Below are positions 1 through 11,370 of a stretch of DNA of 64,000 bases, piece by piece. A model generated the notes under the pieces. The model did no database searches, had not been told where the DNA came from, and worked only from the letters and a program-made list of their open reading frames with translations. Both the position numbers and the translations under genes were made by a program. This DNA is from Oxalobacteraceae bacterium (GTDB lineage: Bacteria; Pseudomonadota; Gammaproteobacteria; Burkholderiales; Burkholderiaceae_D): positions 1 to 64,000 of the forward strand of contig JAUYNR010000087.1 of NCBI GenBank assembly GCA_030698225.1, written 5' to 3'. Within the stretch, counting starts at the first letter, position 1. Each line of letters begins with the position of its first letter.

Positions 1-85
1 CTGCCGCATACAGACGCCGTTGACGTTCATCGAGAACACTTTCAAGCGATTTATATCGAGCTGCAATTAACGCATCATTATCCAT
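1..85 (-). CDS. Partial ORF, N-terminus resembling an ISAzo13-family transposase (runs off window edge)
   Basis: Reverse strand reads MDNDALIAARYKSLESVLDERQRRLYAA..., similar to ISAzo13-type transposase N-termini (recalled, not searched). Confidence 0.5.
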   Translation of the reverse strand, partial: MDNDALIAARYKSLESVLDERQRRLYAA

Positions 86-136
86 GCGACAAGTTTACGC
101 GAAAACAAAACAACCAAGTAATTATTTAATGAGTCC

Positions 137-841
137 TTAGGGCAGCGGCGCGTTCAATTGCGCCAGCCGTTCGGTGCTGCCGACGTCGGTCCAGTCGCCC
201 CGGTATACCTCGCCGCCGACCTGGCCGCGCGCCGCATATTCGCGCAGCAGCGGCGCCAGCTTGGCGCAGGCGCCGGCTTCGATCGCATCGAACATTTCGG
301 GCCAGTAGACGCCGATGCCGGAGAAGGTATAGCGCGGTTCGCCGTCGTTGGCGACCGCATACAGGTTCAGCGCGAAGTCGCCTTCCGGATGGTGCGCAGG
401 ATTTTTCACTAGATACAGCCAGGCCAGGTCGCGCCGGTCGGCGGCATAGGGCTGGCCCCACATGTCGGCTTCCGCCAGCGTGTCCTTGACCTGGGTAAAG
501 TCGAAATGGGGGCAAAAGATATCGGCGGCAAGCGCCACGAACGGCGCATCGCCCAGCAGATGGCGGGCATGCGCGACGCCGCCGGCGGTTTCCAGCGCGG
601 TGCCTTCGGCCGAATAGGCGATGCTGGCGCCGAATTTCGCGCCGTCGCCGAGCGCATCCTCGATCATGTTGCCCAGGTGCGCATGGTTGATGACGATCTC
701 GGTAATGCCGGCGCGCACCAGGTTGTGGATGTGCCAGACAATCAGCGGGCGGCCGCGCACTTTCAGCAGCGGCTTGGGGCAGGTATCGGTCAGCGGGCGC
801 ATCCGCTCGCCGCGCCCGGCGGCAAAAATCATTGCTTTCAT
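137..841 (-). CDS. murU: Nucleotidyltransferase, MurU-like (N-acetylmuramate-1-phosphate uridylyltransferase)
   Basis: MKAMIFAAGRGERMRPLTDTCPKPLLKVRGRPLI signature; next to amgK-like kinase. Confidence 0.85.
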   Translation of the reverse strand: MKAMIFAAGRGERMRPLTDTCPKPLLKVRGRPLIVWHIHNLVRAGITEIVINHAHLGNMIEDALGDGAKFGASIAYSAEGTALETAGGVAHARHLLGDAPFVALAADIFCPHFDFTQVKDTLAEADMWGQPYAADRRDLAWLYLVKNPAHHPEGDFALNLYAVANDGEPRYTFSGIGVYWPEMFDAIEAGACAKLAPLLREYAARGQVGGEVYRGDWTDVGSTERLAQLNAPLP

Positions 842-931
842 GGTTGCTTCATTTTAGTAATTTATGGAGTATTATTTTTAACGCAATGAATATATGCGTA
901 AAACAGTATGTTTTTGCATATACTATACATA

Positions 932-1981
932 TCAGAAAGTGTATCCGACCTGCGGCGGCTGCTGTTCCAGCATGTTGAGCAAGCGCACCAGCGGCGCCAG
1001 TTCGCGGTAACGGCGCGCGGTCTTGAGCACGTATTCCCGCACCAGCGGAATATCCTTCAGGTAAGCGTCCTTGCCGTCGCGGTAATTCAGGCGGGCGAAG
1101 ATGCCGAGCACCTTCAGATGGCGCTGCAAGCCCATGAATTCGAAATCACGGTAAAAGCTGTCGATGTCCGGATTGACCGGCAGGCCGGCGCGCCGGGCTT
1201 TTTCCCAGTAGCGAATCGCCCAGTCCAGCACCATTTCCTCATCCCACTCGATATAGGCGTCGCGCAGCAGCGACACCAGGTCGTAGGTGAGCGGGCCGTA
1301 CACCGCATCCTGGAAGTCCAGAATGCCGGGATTGCCCTGCGCCAGAACCATCAGGTTGCGCGAATGGTAGTCGCGGTGTACGAACACTTGCGGTTGCGCC
1401 AGATTATTCGCCAGCAAGACCTCGAACACCTTGTCCAGGTCAGCCTGCTGGGCAGCGGTGAGCGTTGCGCCGAGGTGGCGGCCGAGATACCAGTCGGGAA
1501 ACAGCGTCAGTTCGCGCAACAGCAGCGCACGGTCGTATTCCGGCAACAGATCCGGCCGGCTTTGGCTTTGCAGCCGGATCAGCGCATCGATCGCATCCAG
1601 GTACAGTGCATGCGCGGTATCGCTGTTGAGCTGATGCAAATAAGTGACCGATCCCAGGTCGGACAGCAGCAGGAAGCCGCGTTCGGGGTCGGCCGCCAGC
1701 ACCTGCGGCACCGTGATGCCGGTCTGGCCGAACAGCTCGGCGACATGGATGAAGGGCTGCACATCCTCTTGCGGCGGCGGTGCATCCATCACGATGGCAG
1801 TACCGCCATCGGGCGTGTCGACCCGGAAATAGCGCCGGAAGCTGGCGTCGCTGGAGGCGGCGCGCAGCGTATGCGGCAGGGTCGGGGTGGCGGCCAGCGT
1901 GCTCAGCCATTGGGTTAGCTGGGTAAAGCGCAGATCGGATGGCGTGTGCAAAGTCGTTGCTAAGGTTGTATCTAAGGACAT
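932..1981 (-). CDS. amgK: Aminoglycoside phosphotransferase-family kinase, AmgK-like
   Basis: VHRDYHSRNLMVL and GILDFQDAVYGPLTYDLVSLLRD kinase motifs; adjacent to murU; start chosen at MSLDTTL. Confidence 0.85.
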   Translation of the reverse strand: MSLDTTLATTLHTPSDLRFTQLTQWLSTLAATPTLPHTLRAASSDASFRRYFRVDTPDGGTAIVMDAPPPQEDVQPFIHVAELFGQTGITVPQVLAADPERGFLLLSDLGSVTYLHQLNSDTAHALYLDAIDALIRLQSQSRPDLLPEYDRALLLRELTLFPDWYLGRHLGATLTAAQQADLDKVFEVLLANNLAQPQVFVHRDYHSRNLMVLAQGNPGILDFQDAVYGPLTYDLVSLLRDAYIEWDEEMVLDWAIRYWEKARRAGLPVNPDIDSFYRDFEFMGLQRHLKVLGIFARLNYRDGKDAYLKDIPLVREYVLKTARRYRELAPLVRLLNMLEQQPPQVGYTF

Positions 1982-2077
1982 AAAGCAGCCTGGGAATCCA
2001 TTGAGGGTATGAGTTCCCATATAATAAGGGATTCAATTCAAAAAATCGCCTGCCATGGTCATTCACCCGCTTCGCTC

Positions 2078-4324
2078 ATGAGTAGGCATACCGCATCACA
2101 ACAGCCGCACCACCGGCTCAACATGCTGGCAGCAGCGATTGCGCTGGCATATCTGCCACTGCTGTCTTATGCGCAGGGTCTGCCCAATCCGACCCGCAGC
2201 CGGGCGATTGAAGAAAGCCAGCCGGCCGAAATTAGCGCCGAGACCATGACCGGACGGCCCGACCGCGAACTGCAACTCGAGCGCGAGGTCGAAATCCGGC
2301 GCGGCCAGACCACCATCAAGGCCGATTACGCGCTGTACCTGCAAGTCGAGGACGAAGTCACCGCTTCCGGCAATATCTGGATCAAGCGCTTCGGCGATCT
2401 GTACCGGGGCGAACAGTTAAAGCTCAACCTGAGTTCGGGTGCCGGCTATGTCATTCATCCCGAATACCGGCTGCAGATGAATAACGCGCAGGGGCATGCG
2501 CAGCGCATCGATTTCGAGAACCACGAGCGCGCGGTGGTCAGCCAGGGCACCTACAGCACCTGCGAAGGCCCGGACCCGGACTGGTATCTGAAAGCCGACA
2601 CCTTGCGCCTGGACACCGGGCGCGATGTCAGCACCGCCTCGAAGGCGGTGGTGTTTTTCAAGGGCGTGCCGATCATGGGCGTGCCGTGGATGTCGTTTCC
2701 GCTGTCGAGTGCGCGCAAATCGGGCGTATTGCCGCCGACCATAGGCGCCACCTCCAAAGGGGGGCTGGAACTGGAAGTGCCGTATTATTTCAATATCGCG
2801 CCGAACCGCGATCTGACGCTGTTTCCCAAAATCATCAGCCGGCGCGGTATACAACTCGGCGCGGAGGGCCGTTATCTGGAGCCGAACTATGCCGGCACGA
2901 CCAGGATCGAGGTCTTGCCGGACGATCAGCTAACCAACACCAACCGCTATTCGCTGGCATCGATTCACAATCAGACGCTAACTCCCCGGCTGTCATTCGG
3001 GTGGAACCTGAACCGGGCTTCCGACGATGATTATCCAAGCGATTTTTCAAAGACCATCACCGCCAGTTCGCAGCGACTGTTGCCGCGCGACCTATATACC
3101 AGCTATTCCGGCAGCTACTGGAATGCGGCCGCCAGGATAACCAGCTACCAGTTGCTGCAAGACCCGCTGGTGCCGATTGCGCGGCCGTTCGACCGCTTGC
3201 CGCAATTGACCTTGCATGCCGGACGGGAAGACGTGCAGGGTGGCTTCGACTGGGCGTTCGATGGGGATTTTTCACGCTTTTCCCTGCCGGATCAAGAGTT
3301 GCGCGGCAGGCCGCGCGGCGACCGGCTGGTGCTCAATCCGCAAATCAGTTATCCGGTACTGCGGCCCGGTTATTTCATCACGCCCAAACTGTCGCTGCAC
3401 GCCACCAGTTATCAGCTCGATGCGCCTGTGGGCAGCGCGTCGCCGGCGTCATCGCTGACGCGCACGCTGCCGACCTTTTCACTCGATAGCGGACTGATGT
3501 TCGAGCGCGACACCACATTTTTCGGCCAGCAAGCCACGCAAACGCTGGAGCCGCGCCTGTTCTACGTATATACGCCGTTCCGCGATCAAAGCCTATTTCC
3601 GAATTTCGATACTGCGGAAGCAACCTTCAATTACGCCCAGATTTTCAGCGAGAACCGTTATTCAGGCTCGGACCGCATCAGCGATGCCAACCAGGTCACC
3701 GCTGCGCTGACCTCGCGCTACCTGGACCCGAACGGGGCCGAGCGTTTGCGGCTGTCGCTGGGGCAGCGTTTTTACATCAGTACGCCGCGCGTGACGCTTG
3801 CCGGCGGCGCCAGCCAGGAAAGCCGCTCAGACCTGCTGCTGGCTGCCAGCGGCCGCGTCACCGGCGCGCTGCGCCTGGACAGCGCGCTGCAGTACAGCGT
3901 CAATCAGAGTAATCTGTCGAGCAGCCACGTCGGCGTCCAATGGCTGCCGGCGCCGAAAAAGGTGCTGAACGCCGACTACCGCTACGCGCGCAAGAGCAGT
4001 TCCGTACCCGACTTGCTAAAGCAGGTTCAACTGTCCGGCCAGTGGCCGTTGTCGGACCGGGTATACGCGGTCGGCCGGGTCAGTTATTCGGTGCCGGACA
4101 ACAAGCTGGTCGATAGCCTGTTCGGTATGGAATACAAGGAAGACTGCTGGATTTTCCGGGTAGTGGCGCAACGCATTACCACCGCGACCGCAAAGGCTAA
4201 TTCGACCATCTTTATCCAGCTGGAATTGAACGGACTATCCAGTTTGGGCTCCAATCCGCTGGGAGCGCTGCGCCAAAACATTCCCGGCTACCAGTTGGTG
4301 AATGATCCCGTAGTAAGCAATTAA
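2078..4324 (+). CDS. lptD: LPS-assembly protein LptD
   Basis: Signal peptide, OstA-like domain, GVLPPTIGATSKGGLELEVPYYFNIAPNRD; upstream of surA. Confidence 0.95.
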   Translation: MSRHTASQQPHHRLNMLAAAIALAYLPLLSYAQGLPNPTRSRAIEESQPAEISAETMTGRPDRELQLEREVEIRRGQTTIKADYALYLQVEDEVTASGNIWIKRFGDLYRGEQLKLNLSSGAGYVIHPEYRLQMNNAQGHAQRIDFENHERAVVSQGTYSTCEGPDPDWYLKADTLRLDTGRDVSTASKAVVFFKGVPIMGVPWMSFPLSSARKSGVLPPTIGATSKGGLELEVPYYFNIAPNRDLTLFPKIISRRGIQLGAEGRYLEPNYAGTTRIEVLPDDQLTNTNRYSLASIHNQTLTPRLSFGWNLNRASDDDYPSDFSKTITASSQRLLPRDLYTSYSGSYWNAAARITSYQLLQDPLVPIARPFDRLPQLTLHAGREDVQGGFDWAFDGDFSRFSLPDQELRGRPRGDRLVLNPQISYPVLRPGYFITPKLSLHATSYQLDAPVGSASPASSLTRTLPTFSLDSGLMFERDTTFFGQQATQTLEPRLFYVYTPFRDQSLFPNFDTAEATFNYAQIFSENRYSGSDRISDANQVTAALTSRYLDPNGAERLRLSLGQRFYISTPRVTLAGGASQESRSDLLLAASGRVTGALRLDSALQYSVNQSNLSSSHVGVQWLPAPKKVLNADYRYARKSSSVPDLLKQVQLSGQWPLSDRVYAVGRVSYSVPDNKLVDSLFGMEYKEDCWIFRVVAQRITTATAKANSTIFIQLELNGLSSLGSNPLGALRQNIPGYQLVNDPVVSN

Positions 4325-4356
4325 TCAACTCCGCAATCCATCAACACGAAAATACC

Positions 4357-5763
4357 ATGAGCGAATCTCAACCTATGCGTAATCGTAATGCGAACAAGTC
4401 GGCGCCACTGCTGGCGATACTCCTGCTGAGCCTGACTTTGGGCGCGCCTGCCGCCGTCCGGGCGCAGGTCAAGAGTGCCCCCGCAGCTAAAATCGCTGCA
4501 GCGGAAGCGAAAAATGCCGGCCAGCCGCAGTTGGTGGACGCCATCGTTGCGGTCGTCAACAATGACGTCATCACCCGCCTGGAGCTCGAGCAGCGCCTGC
4601 GCACGGTCGAGGCCCGGGCCCTCAAGAAGGGCATCAACCTGCCGCCGCGGGCTGAATTCCAGCCGCAGTTGCTGGAACAAATGATTCTTGAGCGGGCCCA
4701 GATGCAGCTTGCCAAGGATGCCGGAATCCAGGTCGACGACATCATGCTGGACCGCGCCATCAGCCGGATTGCCGAACAAAACAAAATGACCCAGCAGAAA
4801 TTCCGCGACGAGTTGGAGCGTGAAGGGATTGCGTTTGCGCAGTTCCGTGAAGAAATCCGGCAACAAATCGTCATGCAGCGGCTGCGCGAGCGCGAGGTCG
4901 ACAGCAAGATCCAGGTGGCCGAATCGGAAATCGATAACTATCTCGGCGCCGAAAAAAATACCGCGCAGGCCCGGCAGGAGTTGCAACTGGCCCAGATCTT
5001 GGTACGCATCCCTGAAAACGCTTCGCCCGAGCAAATCGCCGAGCGCGAGAAGCGTGCCCAATCGGCACTGCAGCAACTCAAATCGGGCGGCGACTTTGCC
5101 AAGGTGTCGGCCAGCTTTTCCGACGCCAGCGAGGCGCTCACCGGCGGCGAGCTGGGCTGGCGCAGCCAGGATCGTCTGCCCAAGCTCTTCCTCGATGGGG
5201 TCGCGAATCTGAGCCCGGGCCAGGTATCGGCAATACTTCGGAGCGCGAATGGATTTCACATCCTGAAACTAGTCGCCAAGCGCGACGCGGCCAAGTCCGA
5301 TGCCAGCGCTCCGGCGGTGCAGCAGACCCATGCGCAGCACATCCTGATCAAGATCAATCAGGCGGTGCCGGCCAATGAAGCGCGCCGCAAGCTCACCGAG
5401 CTGAAGCAGCGTCTGGACAACAAGGCAGCTACGTTTGAGGACCTGGCCAAACTCTTTTCCAACGATTTGTCGGCATCCAAGGGCGGCGATCTGGGCTGGC
5501 TGTATCCGGGCGACACGGTGCCGGAATTCGAGCGCGTGATGGATGCACTGCAGCCCGGGCAGGTCAGCGAACCGATCGAGTCACCGTTCGGTTTTCACCT
5601 GATCAAGGTGCTTGAGCGCAAGACGGATGCAGTCTCGCAGGAGCGCCAGCGCAGTGCCGCCCGCACCGCCATTCGCGAGATCAAGATCGAAGAAGCGGCG
5701 CATGACTGGGAGCGCCAGGTGCGCGACCGCGCCTATGTCGAACTCCGCACGGACGAGAAGTGA
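4357..5763 (+). CDS. surA: Peptidylprolyl isomerase / chaperone SurA
   Basis: N-terminal SurA domain plus two parvulin domains; lptD-surA-pdxA-rsmA synteny. Confidence 0.95.
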   Translation: MSESQPMRNRNANKSAPLLAILLLSLTLGAPAAVRAQVKSAPAAKIAAAEAKNAGQPQLVDAIVAVVNNDVITRLELEQRLRTVEARALKKGINLPPRAEFQPQLLEQMILERAQMQLAKDAGIQVDDIMLDRAISRIAEQNKMTQQKFRDELEREGIAFAQFREEIRQQIVMQRLREREVDSKIQVAESEIDNYLGAEKNTAQARQELQLAQILVRIPENASPEQIAEREKRAQSALQQLKSGGDFAKVSASFSDASEALTGGELGWRSQDRLPKLFLDGVANLSPGQVSAILRSANGFHILKLVAKRDAAKSDASAPAVQQTHAQHILIKINQAVPANEARRKLTELKQRLDNKAATFEDLAKLFSNDLSASKGGDLGWLYPGDTVPEFERVMDALQPGQVSEPIESPFGFHLIKVLERKTDAVSQERQRSAARTAIREIKIEEAAHDWERQVRDRAYVELRTDEK

Positions 5764-6797
5764 TGCCTGCTGTCAAGCGCCCCACGCTGGCAATCACCAC
5801 CGGCGAACCGGCCGGCATCGGCCCTGAAATCTCGCTCAAGGCCGCCTGGGCCTTGCGCGCCGAGATCAGGGCGGTATTGATCGGCGATGCGGCATTCCTG
5901 GCCATGATCGCGGACGATATCGATCCGGCCATCAGCCTGGTCTCACTCTCCTTGCGCGCGCTGCGCAACAACGGCTTGCCGGATTTTCCGCCGGACCGGC
6001 TGGTGGTCATCGACTGCCCGCTGGCAGCGCATGTGGTGCCGGGGCAGCTTGATCCGAAAAACGGGCGCGCGGTGCTGCAGACTCTGGATATCGCGATCGA
6101 AGGCGTGCAAAGGGGCTGGTTCGACGCGATTGTCACCGCACCGTTGCAAAAAAGCACCATCAATGATGCCGGCATTCCATTCACCGGCCATACCGAATAC
6201 CTGGCCCACCAGACTCATACCCCGCAGGTGGTGATGATGCTGGCCGGCGGCACTGCGCCGCATTTGCGGGTGGCGCTGGCAACCACCCATCTGGCGCTGA
6301 AAGACGTACCTGCGGCGATCACGGTGCAGAGCCTGAGTCGCACGCTGGAAATCATCCACACCGATTTGCAGCGCAAGTTCGGTTTAAAGCGGCCACGGAT
6401 CCTGGTCGCCGGCCTGAACCCGCACGCGGGCGAAAGCGGCTATCTGGGCCGCGAAGAAATCGACATAATCGTGCCGGTAATTCAGGCCGCGCAAGCCAGG
6501 GGGATGCAGGTCAGCGGCCCGTATCCGGCCGACACCGTGTTCCAGCCCAAGTATCTGCAGGACGCCGATTGCGTGCTGGCGATGTACCACGACCAGGGTT
6601 TGCCGGTGTTGAAATTCGCCAGCTTCGGCCAGGGCGTCAACATCACGCTCGGCCTGCCTCTGATTCGCACCTCGGTCGATCACGGCACCGCCCTCGATCT
6701 GGCGGCCAAAGGCGTCGGTCATTCCGATTGCGCCAGCATGGTCAAGGCCATGCAAGCCGCGGCCCGGATGGTGGCCTGCTCAGGCAAATCGCCCTAA
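5763..6797 (+). CDS. pdxA: 4-hydroxythreonine-4-phosphate dehydrogenase
   Basis: [39 protein letters not shown] overlaps surA stop. Confidence 0.95.
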   Translation: MPAVKRPTLAITTGEPAGIGPEISLKAAWALRAEIRAVLIGDAAFLAMIADDIDPAISLVSLSLRALRNNGLPDFPPDRLVVIDCPLAAHVVPGQLDPKNGRAVLQTLDIAIEGVQRGWFDAIVTAPLQKSTINDAGIPFTGHTEYLAHQTHTPQVVMMLAGGTAPHLRVALATTHLALKDVPAAITVQSLSRTLEIIHTDLQRKFGLKRPRILVAGLNPHAGESGYLGREEIDIIVPVIQAAQARGMQVSGPYPADTVFQPKYLQDADCVLAMYHDQGLPVLKFASFGQGVNITLGLPLIRTSVDHGTALDLAAKGVGHSDCASMVKAMQAAARMVACSGKSP

Positions 6798-6830
6798 CGG
6801 ATACGCATGTCCATCATGGGCAAAGGCATT

Positions 6831-7062
6831 GTCCTCGAAAGACACGAAAGGCACGAAAAAAATCGGTAATGGGTAAAGCAGGAGCTGGGGTGGCCACGCT
6901 GAAATAAACGACGTTCTTGTAGGAGCGCACCCGGGCGCGAACAGCTGTAGCTAACCATGAGCCGGTCGCGCCCAGGTGCGCTCCTACAAAAAACCGTGCG
7001 TCAGCCCAGTAGCGAAGCGCATCATGCCGTTAACCACTTTCGTGCTTTTCGTGTCTTTCGTG
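6831..7062. repeat. Imperfect inverted repeat flanking the REP (CGAAAGACACGAAAGGCACGAAA ... TTTCGTGCTTTTCGTGTCTTTCG)
   Basis: Left arm near 6834-6860, right arm near 7036-7061, reverse-complementary with few mismatches. Confidence 0.7.
6919..6987. repeat. REP/BIME type-1 copy
   Basis: GTAGGAGCGCACCCGGGCGCGAAC...GGTCGCGCCCAGGTGCGCTCCTAC. Confidence 0.9.
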
Positions 7063-7105
7063 GACGGTACGTAACAGCAGATCCAAATAATAAAAGATTG
7101 CATTA

Positions 7106-7873
7106 ATGAAACATATCCCCCGCAAGCGCTTCGGCCAGAACTTCCTGACCGATAAATTCGTGCTGTCGCGCATCGTCGATGTGATTGACCCCCAGCCGGA
7201 CGACGCGATGGTCGAGGTCGGCCCCGGCCTGGGTGCGATGACGCGCCTGTTGCTGGAGCCGCTGCAGCAGATGCACGTGGTCGAACTCGACCGCGATCTG
7301 GTGGCGCGGCTGCAAAAGAGCTTCGACCCGGCCAAACTCATCGTCCACGCCGGCGACGCGCTGCAATTCGATTTCTCGCAGATCCCGCTCCAGCCTGGCC
7401 AGAAGTTGCGCATCGTCGGCAACCTGCCGTACAACATCTCCAGCCCGCTGCTGTTTCATTTCGCGAAATTCGCGCAGCAGGTCGAAGACCAGCATTTCAT
7501 GCTGCAAAAGGAAGTGGTCGAGCGCATGGTCGCCGCGCCCGGCGGCAAGACTTACGGCCGGCTGTCGGTGATGCTGCAATGGCGTTACCGGATGGAATTG
7601 CTGTTCATCGTGCCGCCGACCGCATTCGAGCCGCCGCCGCGGGTCGAGTCCGCGATCGTGCGCATGATCCCGATTGCGCAACCGTTGCCGTGCGACGCCG
7701 ACAAGCTCAGCGCAGTGGTGCTGAAGGCGTTCTCACAACGCCGCAAGGTGATCCGCAACTGCCTGGCCGGCATGTTCACTGAAGCCGATCTGATCGAAGC
7801 CGGCGTCGATCCGCAAACCCGGCCCGAGACCGTGCCTTTGGAACAATACGTGGCGCTGGCGAATCGGCTGTAA
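7106..7873 (+). CDS. rsmA: 16S rRNA (adenine1518/1519-N6)-dimethyltransferase
   Basis: [34 protein letters not shown]. Confidence 0.97.
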   Translation: MKHIPRKRFGQNFLTDKFVLSRIVDVIDPQPDDAMVEVGPGLGAMTRLLLEPLQQMHVVELDRDLVARLQKSFDPAKLIVHAGDALQFDFSQIPLQPGQKLRIVGNLPYNISSPLLFHFAKFAQQVEDQHFMLQKEVVERMVAAPGGKTYGRLSVMLQWRYRMELLFIVPPTAFEPPPRVESAIVRMIPIAQPLPCDADKLSAVVLKAFSQRRKVIRNCLAGMFTEADLIEAGVDPQTRPETVPLEQYVALANRL

Positions 7874-7887
7874 TTGCATAAAACACA

Positions 7888-7947
7888 GAGTATTTTTGCT
7901 TTCCGTATATTTTATATGCGGAAAGTGCCATGTTTTTTGGCATACTC
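7888..7947. terminator. AT-rich imperfect palindrome between convergent rsmA and gloA; possible bidirectional terminator
   Basis: GAGTATTTTTGCTTTCCGTATATTTTATATGCGGAAAGTGCCATGTTTTTTGGCATACTC; similar elements elsewhere in window. Confidence 0.5.
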
Positions 7948-8028
7948 AAGTTTTTTTATTATTAATCGAGCGTTGCAGGCGACGGGTCACTTTACTTGTG
8001 CCTGCAAGCGTTCGAAAATCCTTCTCGA

Positions 8029-8439
8029 TTATCGCAGTCCGCTTCCTCCCGCATCGGCCTTGCGCTCGATCAATTCGACCTTGTAGCCGTCCGGGTCCTG
8101 CACGAACGCGATCACCGTGCTGCCGCCCTTGACCGGGCCGGCTTCACGGGTGACGTTGCCGCCGGCGGCCTTGACCGCAGCGCAGGCTTTTTCGGCATCC
8201 TCGACCGCGATCGCGATATGGCCGTAGGCGCTGCCGATCTCGTATTTTTCCACCCCGTAGTTGTAGGTCAGTTCCAGCTCCGCGTGTTCCGGATTGCTGC
8301 CGTAGCCGACGAAGGCAAGCGTGTATCGATATTCCGGGTTGTCGCTGGTGCGCAGCAGGCGCATGCCGAGCACCTTGGTATAAAAATCGATAGCGCGTTG
8401 CAGGTCGCCGACGCGGAGCATGGTGTGAAGTATGCGCAT
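8029..8439 (-). CDS. gloA: Lactoylglutathione lyase (glyoxalase I)
   Basis: [30 protein letters not shown]...[10 protein letters not shown]. Confidence 0.95.
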   Translation of the reverse strand: MRILHTMLRVGDLQRAIDFYTKVLGMRLLRTSDNPEYRYTLAFVGYGSNPEHAELELTYNYGVEKYEIGSAYGHIAIAVEDAEKACAAVKAAGGNVTREAGPVKGGSTVIAFVQDPDGYKVELIERKADAGGSGLR

Positions 8440-8693
8440 GATGCTGTTCCTTTGATTGGAAGGGCTTGTTACTTTAACCGATACGTACTGTCCACGAAAG
8501 ACACCAGCAAAGCCGACTATGCAGTTGGCACATCAATCAAGAGCGAATTGGTGCAGAGTGGTATGAATGGTATGAAAAAACGGAGTATGACAGCCTTCCG
8601 CGTGGCTTGTTGTCAGTCAATGCTTGTGTAATGCCTCACATAATCGTGGCAGCGGCCAGCGGTGTGGGCCGGCAAAACTGCTAAAATACGGCC

Positions 8694-9359
8694 ATGCACA
8701 AGCTCAGCAAAAATCCCAAAATGCACGCCTCGCCTGGCTCGTCCCAGGTCGGTTCCGGTTTATCCGGTCATCCCATCGTCATGACCCTCAACGAGCTTAA
8801 TCTGGCGAATCATTTCCTGATCGCAATGCCATCGATGTCCGACCCGGTTTTCAGCGGCACCGTGGTGTATCTGTGCGAGCACAATAGCCAGGGCGCGCTC
8901 GGCATGGTGATCAATAAAGCGACTGACATGTGCATCGACGATCTGCTCGACCGGGTCGAGTTGCAGGGAGAGAAGGCGCCCGAATTTCTGGCGCTGGCCG
9001 ACCAGCCGGTGATGTTCGGTGGTCAGGTCCAGGAAGATCGCGGCTTCGTGCTGCACACGCCGGGCGACGCCTATTCGTCCACCCTGAAAGTGACCGAGCA
9101 GATCGCCTTCACGACGTCGCGCGACATTCTCGAGGCGATCGCAACCGGGCATGGCCCGAGCCGGTTCCTGATCAGCGTCGGCTATTCGGGCTGGGGCGCC
9201 GGCCAGCTTGAAGGCGAAATCGCCGGCAACGCGTGGCTGACGGTTGAGGCCGATCCGGCCATCCTGTTCGATCTGCCGCTGGAGCAGCGCTACACAGCCG
9301 CCATCAGACTGCTCGGCATCGACCCGCTGATGCTGGCGCCCGAAGCCGGCCATGCGTAA
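8694..9359 (+). CDS. YqgE/AlgH family protein
   Basis: LANHFLIAMPSMSDPVFSGTVVYLCEHNSQGALGMVINKA; next to ruvX; true start may be 8781. Confidence 0.92.
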   Translation: MHKLSKNPKMHASPGSSQVGSGLSGHPIVMTLNELNLANHFLIAMPSMSDPVFSGTVVYLCEHNSQGALGMVINKATDMCIDDLLDRVELQGEKAPEFLALADQPVMFGGQVQEDRGFVLHTPGDAYSSTLKVTEQIAFTTSRDILEAIATGHGPSRFLISVGYSGWGAGQLEGEIAGNAWLTVEADPAILFDLPLEQRYTAAIRLLGIDPLMLAPEAGHA

Positions 9360-9370
9360 CTGAGCGCACA

Positions 9371-9760
9371 GTGGAAACCGTGCTGGCGTTCGATTTCGGC
9401 CTCAAGCGTATCGGTGTCGCGGTCGGCAATACCCTGCTGCGACAGGCGCAGCCGCTGGCGGTGATTGCGGCGGCCACCAATGCGGCCAAATTTGCCGCGA
9501 TCGCCACCGTGCTCAAGGAGTGGCAACCGTCGCGCTGCGTGGTCGGCCTGCCGCTGCATCCGGACGGTGCCGAGCACGAAATGACCGTGCGCTGCCGCCG
9601 TTTCGCCAATCAGCTGCACGGCCGCTTCGCACTCGAAACCGCGCTGGTGGACGAACGCTATTCTTCCGCAGTACTGGAAGCCAAACGCGGGGAGCTGATC
9701 GATTCGCGCTCCGCAGCCATTATCTTGCAACAATACTTCGATGAAACAATCTCTTCCTGA
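9371..9760 (+). CDS. ruvX: Putative pre-16S rRNA nuclease / Holliday junction resolvase-like RuvX (YqgF)
   Basis: VLAFDFGLKRIGVAVGNTL; GTG start. Confidence 0.92.
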   Translation: METVLAFDFGLKRIGVAVGNTLLRQAQPLAVIAAATNAAKFAAIATVLKEWQPSRCVVGLPLHPDGAEHEMTVRCRRFANQLHGRFALETALVDERYSSAVLEAKRGELIDSRSAAIILQQYFDETISS

Positions 9761-10301
9761 AACCGGCGCAGCAGCGCCGCAGCTGCAAGCGCCCGATGCC
9801 GAAGCGCTCTACAAAATCCTGGCCGGGCAGATCAAGGCTGCGATTGCGCAGATGGACACGCCGACTGGCGCTCTGGCGCTGGTCGGCATCCATTCCGGCG
9901 GCGCCTGGCTGGCCGCACGGCTGGCGGCCGATCTGCAATTGAGCGAGCGGCTCGGCTTTATCGACGTCTCCTTTTACCGCGACGATTACGCGGCCAAGGG
10001 CTTGCATGCGGAAGTCAAGCCGACCCAGATCCCGTTTTCGGTCGATGGAGCGGTCATCCTGCTGGTCGATGACGTGCTGTACACCGGGCGCACCACGCGC
10101 GCCGCGATCAATGAATTGTTCGATTACGGCCGTCCGGCAAGAATCCTGCTGGCCGCACTGGTCGACCGCGGCGGGCGCGAACTGCCGATCGCCGCCGATT
10201 TTGTCGCCGATACCGTGCAACTGGCCGCCAGCCAGTCGCTGCTGCTGCAACGCACCGAAGATGGTCACCTCACGCTCAATCTCACCACACGCCATGCATA
10301 A
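9741..10301 (+). CDS. pyrR: Bifunctional pyr operon regulator / uracil phosphoribosyltransferase
   Basis: [32 protein letters not shown] motif; upstream of pyrB. Confidence 0.93.
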   Translation: MKQSLPETGAAAPQLQAPDAEALYKILAGQIKAAIAQMDTPTGALALVGIHSGGAWLAARLAADLQLSERLGFIDVSFYRDDYAAKGLHAEVKPTQIPFSVDGAVILLVDDVLYTGRTTRAAINELFDYGRPARILLAALVDRGGRELPIAADFVADTVQLAASQSLLLQRTEDGHLTLNLTTRHA

Positions 10302-11253
10302 TCCGCAACTGAACAAAAACGGCGAGCTGCAGCATTTGCTCACCATCGAAGGCCTGCCGAAACCGATCCTCAACCATATTCTCGATACCGCTTCTTCGTT
10401 CGTCAGCGTGTCGGACCGCGAAGTCAAGAAAGTGCCGCTGATGCGCGGCAAAAGCGTGTTCAACCTGTTCTTCGAGAACTCGACCCGCACCCGCACCACC
10501 TTCGAGATCGCCGCCAAGCGGCTGTCGGCCGACGTGATCAACCTGAACATCTCGGCTTCCAGCGCCAGCAAGGGCGAATCGCTGCTCGACACCATCGACA
10601 ACCTGGCGGCGATGCATGCCGACATGTTCGTGGTGCGCCACGGCCAGTCCGGTGCGCCGCACCTGATCGCCGCCCATCTGGGCCGGATCAACCATCATCA
10701 TGTGCACGTGGTCAATGCCGGCGACGGCCGTCACGCCCATCCGACCCAGGGTTTGCTGGACATGTACACGATCCGCCACTACAAGAAGGATTTCAGCAAC
10801 CTGACGGTGGCGATCGTCGGCGACATCCTGCACAGCCGCGTGGCGCGCTCCGACATCCACGCGCTGACCACGCTGGGGGTGCCGGAAATCCGCGCGATCG
10901 CGCCGCTGACCCTGCTGCCGGGCGGCCTGGAGCAAATGGGCGTGCGCGTCTTCACCGACATCAATGCCGGCTTGAAAGGGGTCGACGTGATCATCATGCT
11001 GCGGCTGCAAAGCGAACGCATGACCGGCGCCTTGCTGCCTTCCGCGCAAGAGTATTTCAAGAGCTACGGACTGACCCCGGAACGGCTGGCGCTGGCCAAG
11101 CCGGACGCGATCGTGATGCACCCGGGCCCGATGAACCGCGGGGTCGAAATCGACTCGGCAGTGGCCGACGGCACCCAGGCGGTCATTCTGCCGCAAGTCA
11201 CGTTCGGGATTGCGGTGCGGATGGCGGTGATGGGGATTTTGGCGGGAAACTAA
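10294..11253 (+). CDS. pyrB: Aspartate carbamoyltransferase catalytic subunit
   Basis: [34 protein letters not shown] overlaps pyrR stop. Confidence 0.96.
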   Translation: MHNPQLNKNGELQHLLTIEGLPKPILNHILDTASSFVSVSDREVKKVPLMRGKSVFNLFFENSTRTRTTFEIAAKRLSADVINLNISASSASKGESLLDTIDNLAAMHADMFVVRHGQSGAPHLIAAHLGRINHHHVHVVNAGDGRHAHPTQGLLDMYTIRHYKKDFSNLTVAIVGDILHSRVARSDIHALTTLGVPEIRAIAPLTLLPGGLEQMGVRVFTDINAGLKGVDVIIMLRLQSERMTGALLPSAQEYFKSYGLTPERLALAKPDAIVMHPGPMNRGVEIDSAVADGTQAVILPQVTFGIAVRMAVMGILAGN

Positions 11254-11274
11254 CGTGAAAGTCGCATAGCGGCT

Positions 11275-11328
11275 CACTTCGCTCCCCTCTCCCGCTCGCG
11301 GGAGAGGGGTTGGGGGAGAGGGCGGCCA
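11275..11328. repeat. CTCCCCTCTCCC-N-GGGAGAGGGG repeat
   Basis: CTCCCCTCTCCCGCTCGCGGGAGAGGGGTTGGGGGAGAGGGCGGCC; related copies near 22694, 49087, 54739, 61125. Confidence 0.8.
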
Positions 11329-11370
11329 TGGTCGTCAGAGCCGTATCAAAGGTTGCAGAACAAGGTAAAA

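Noticed and set aside
908-1918. Long plus-strand ORF (336 aa) opposite amgK
   Set aside because: Antisense shadow of a GC-rich coding region; low-complexity Arg/His/Gln composition, while the minus-strand kinase has clear motifs.
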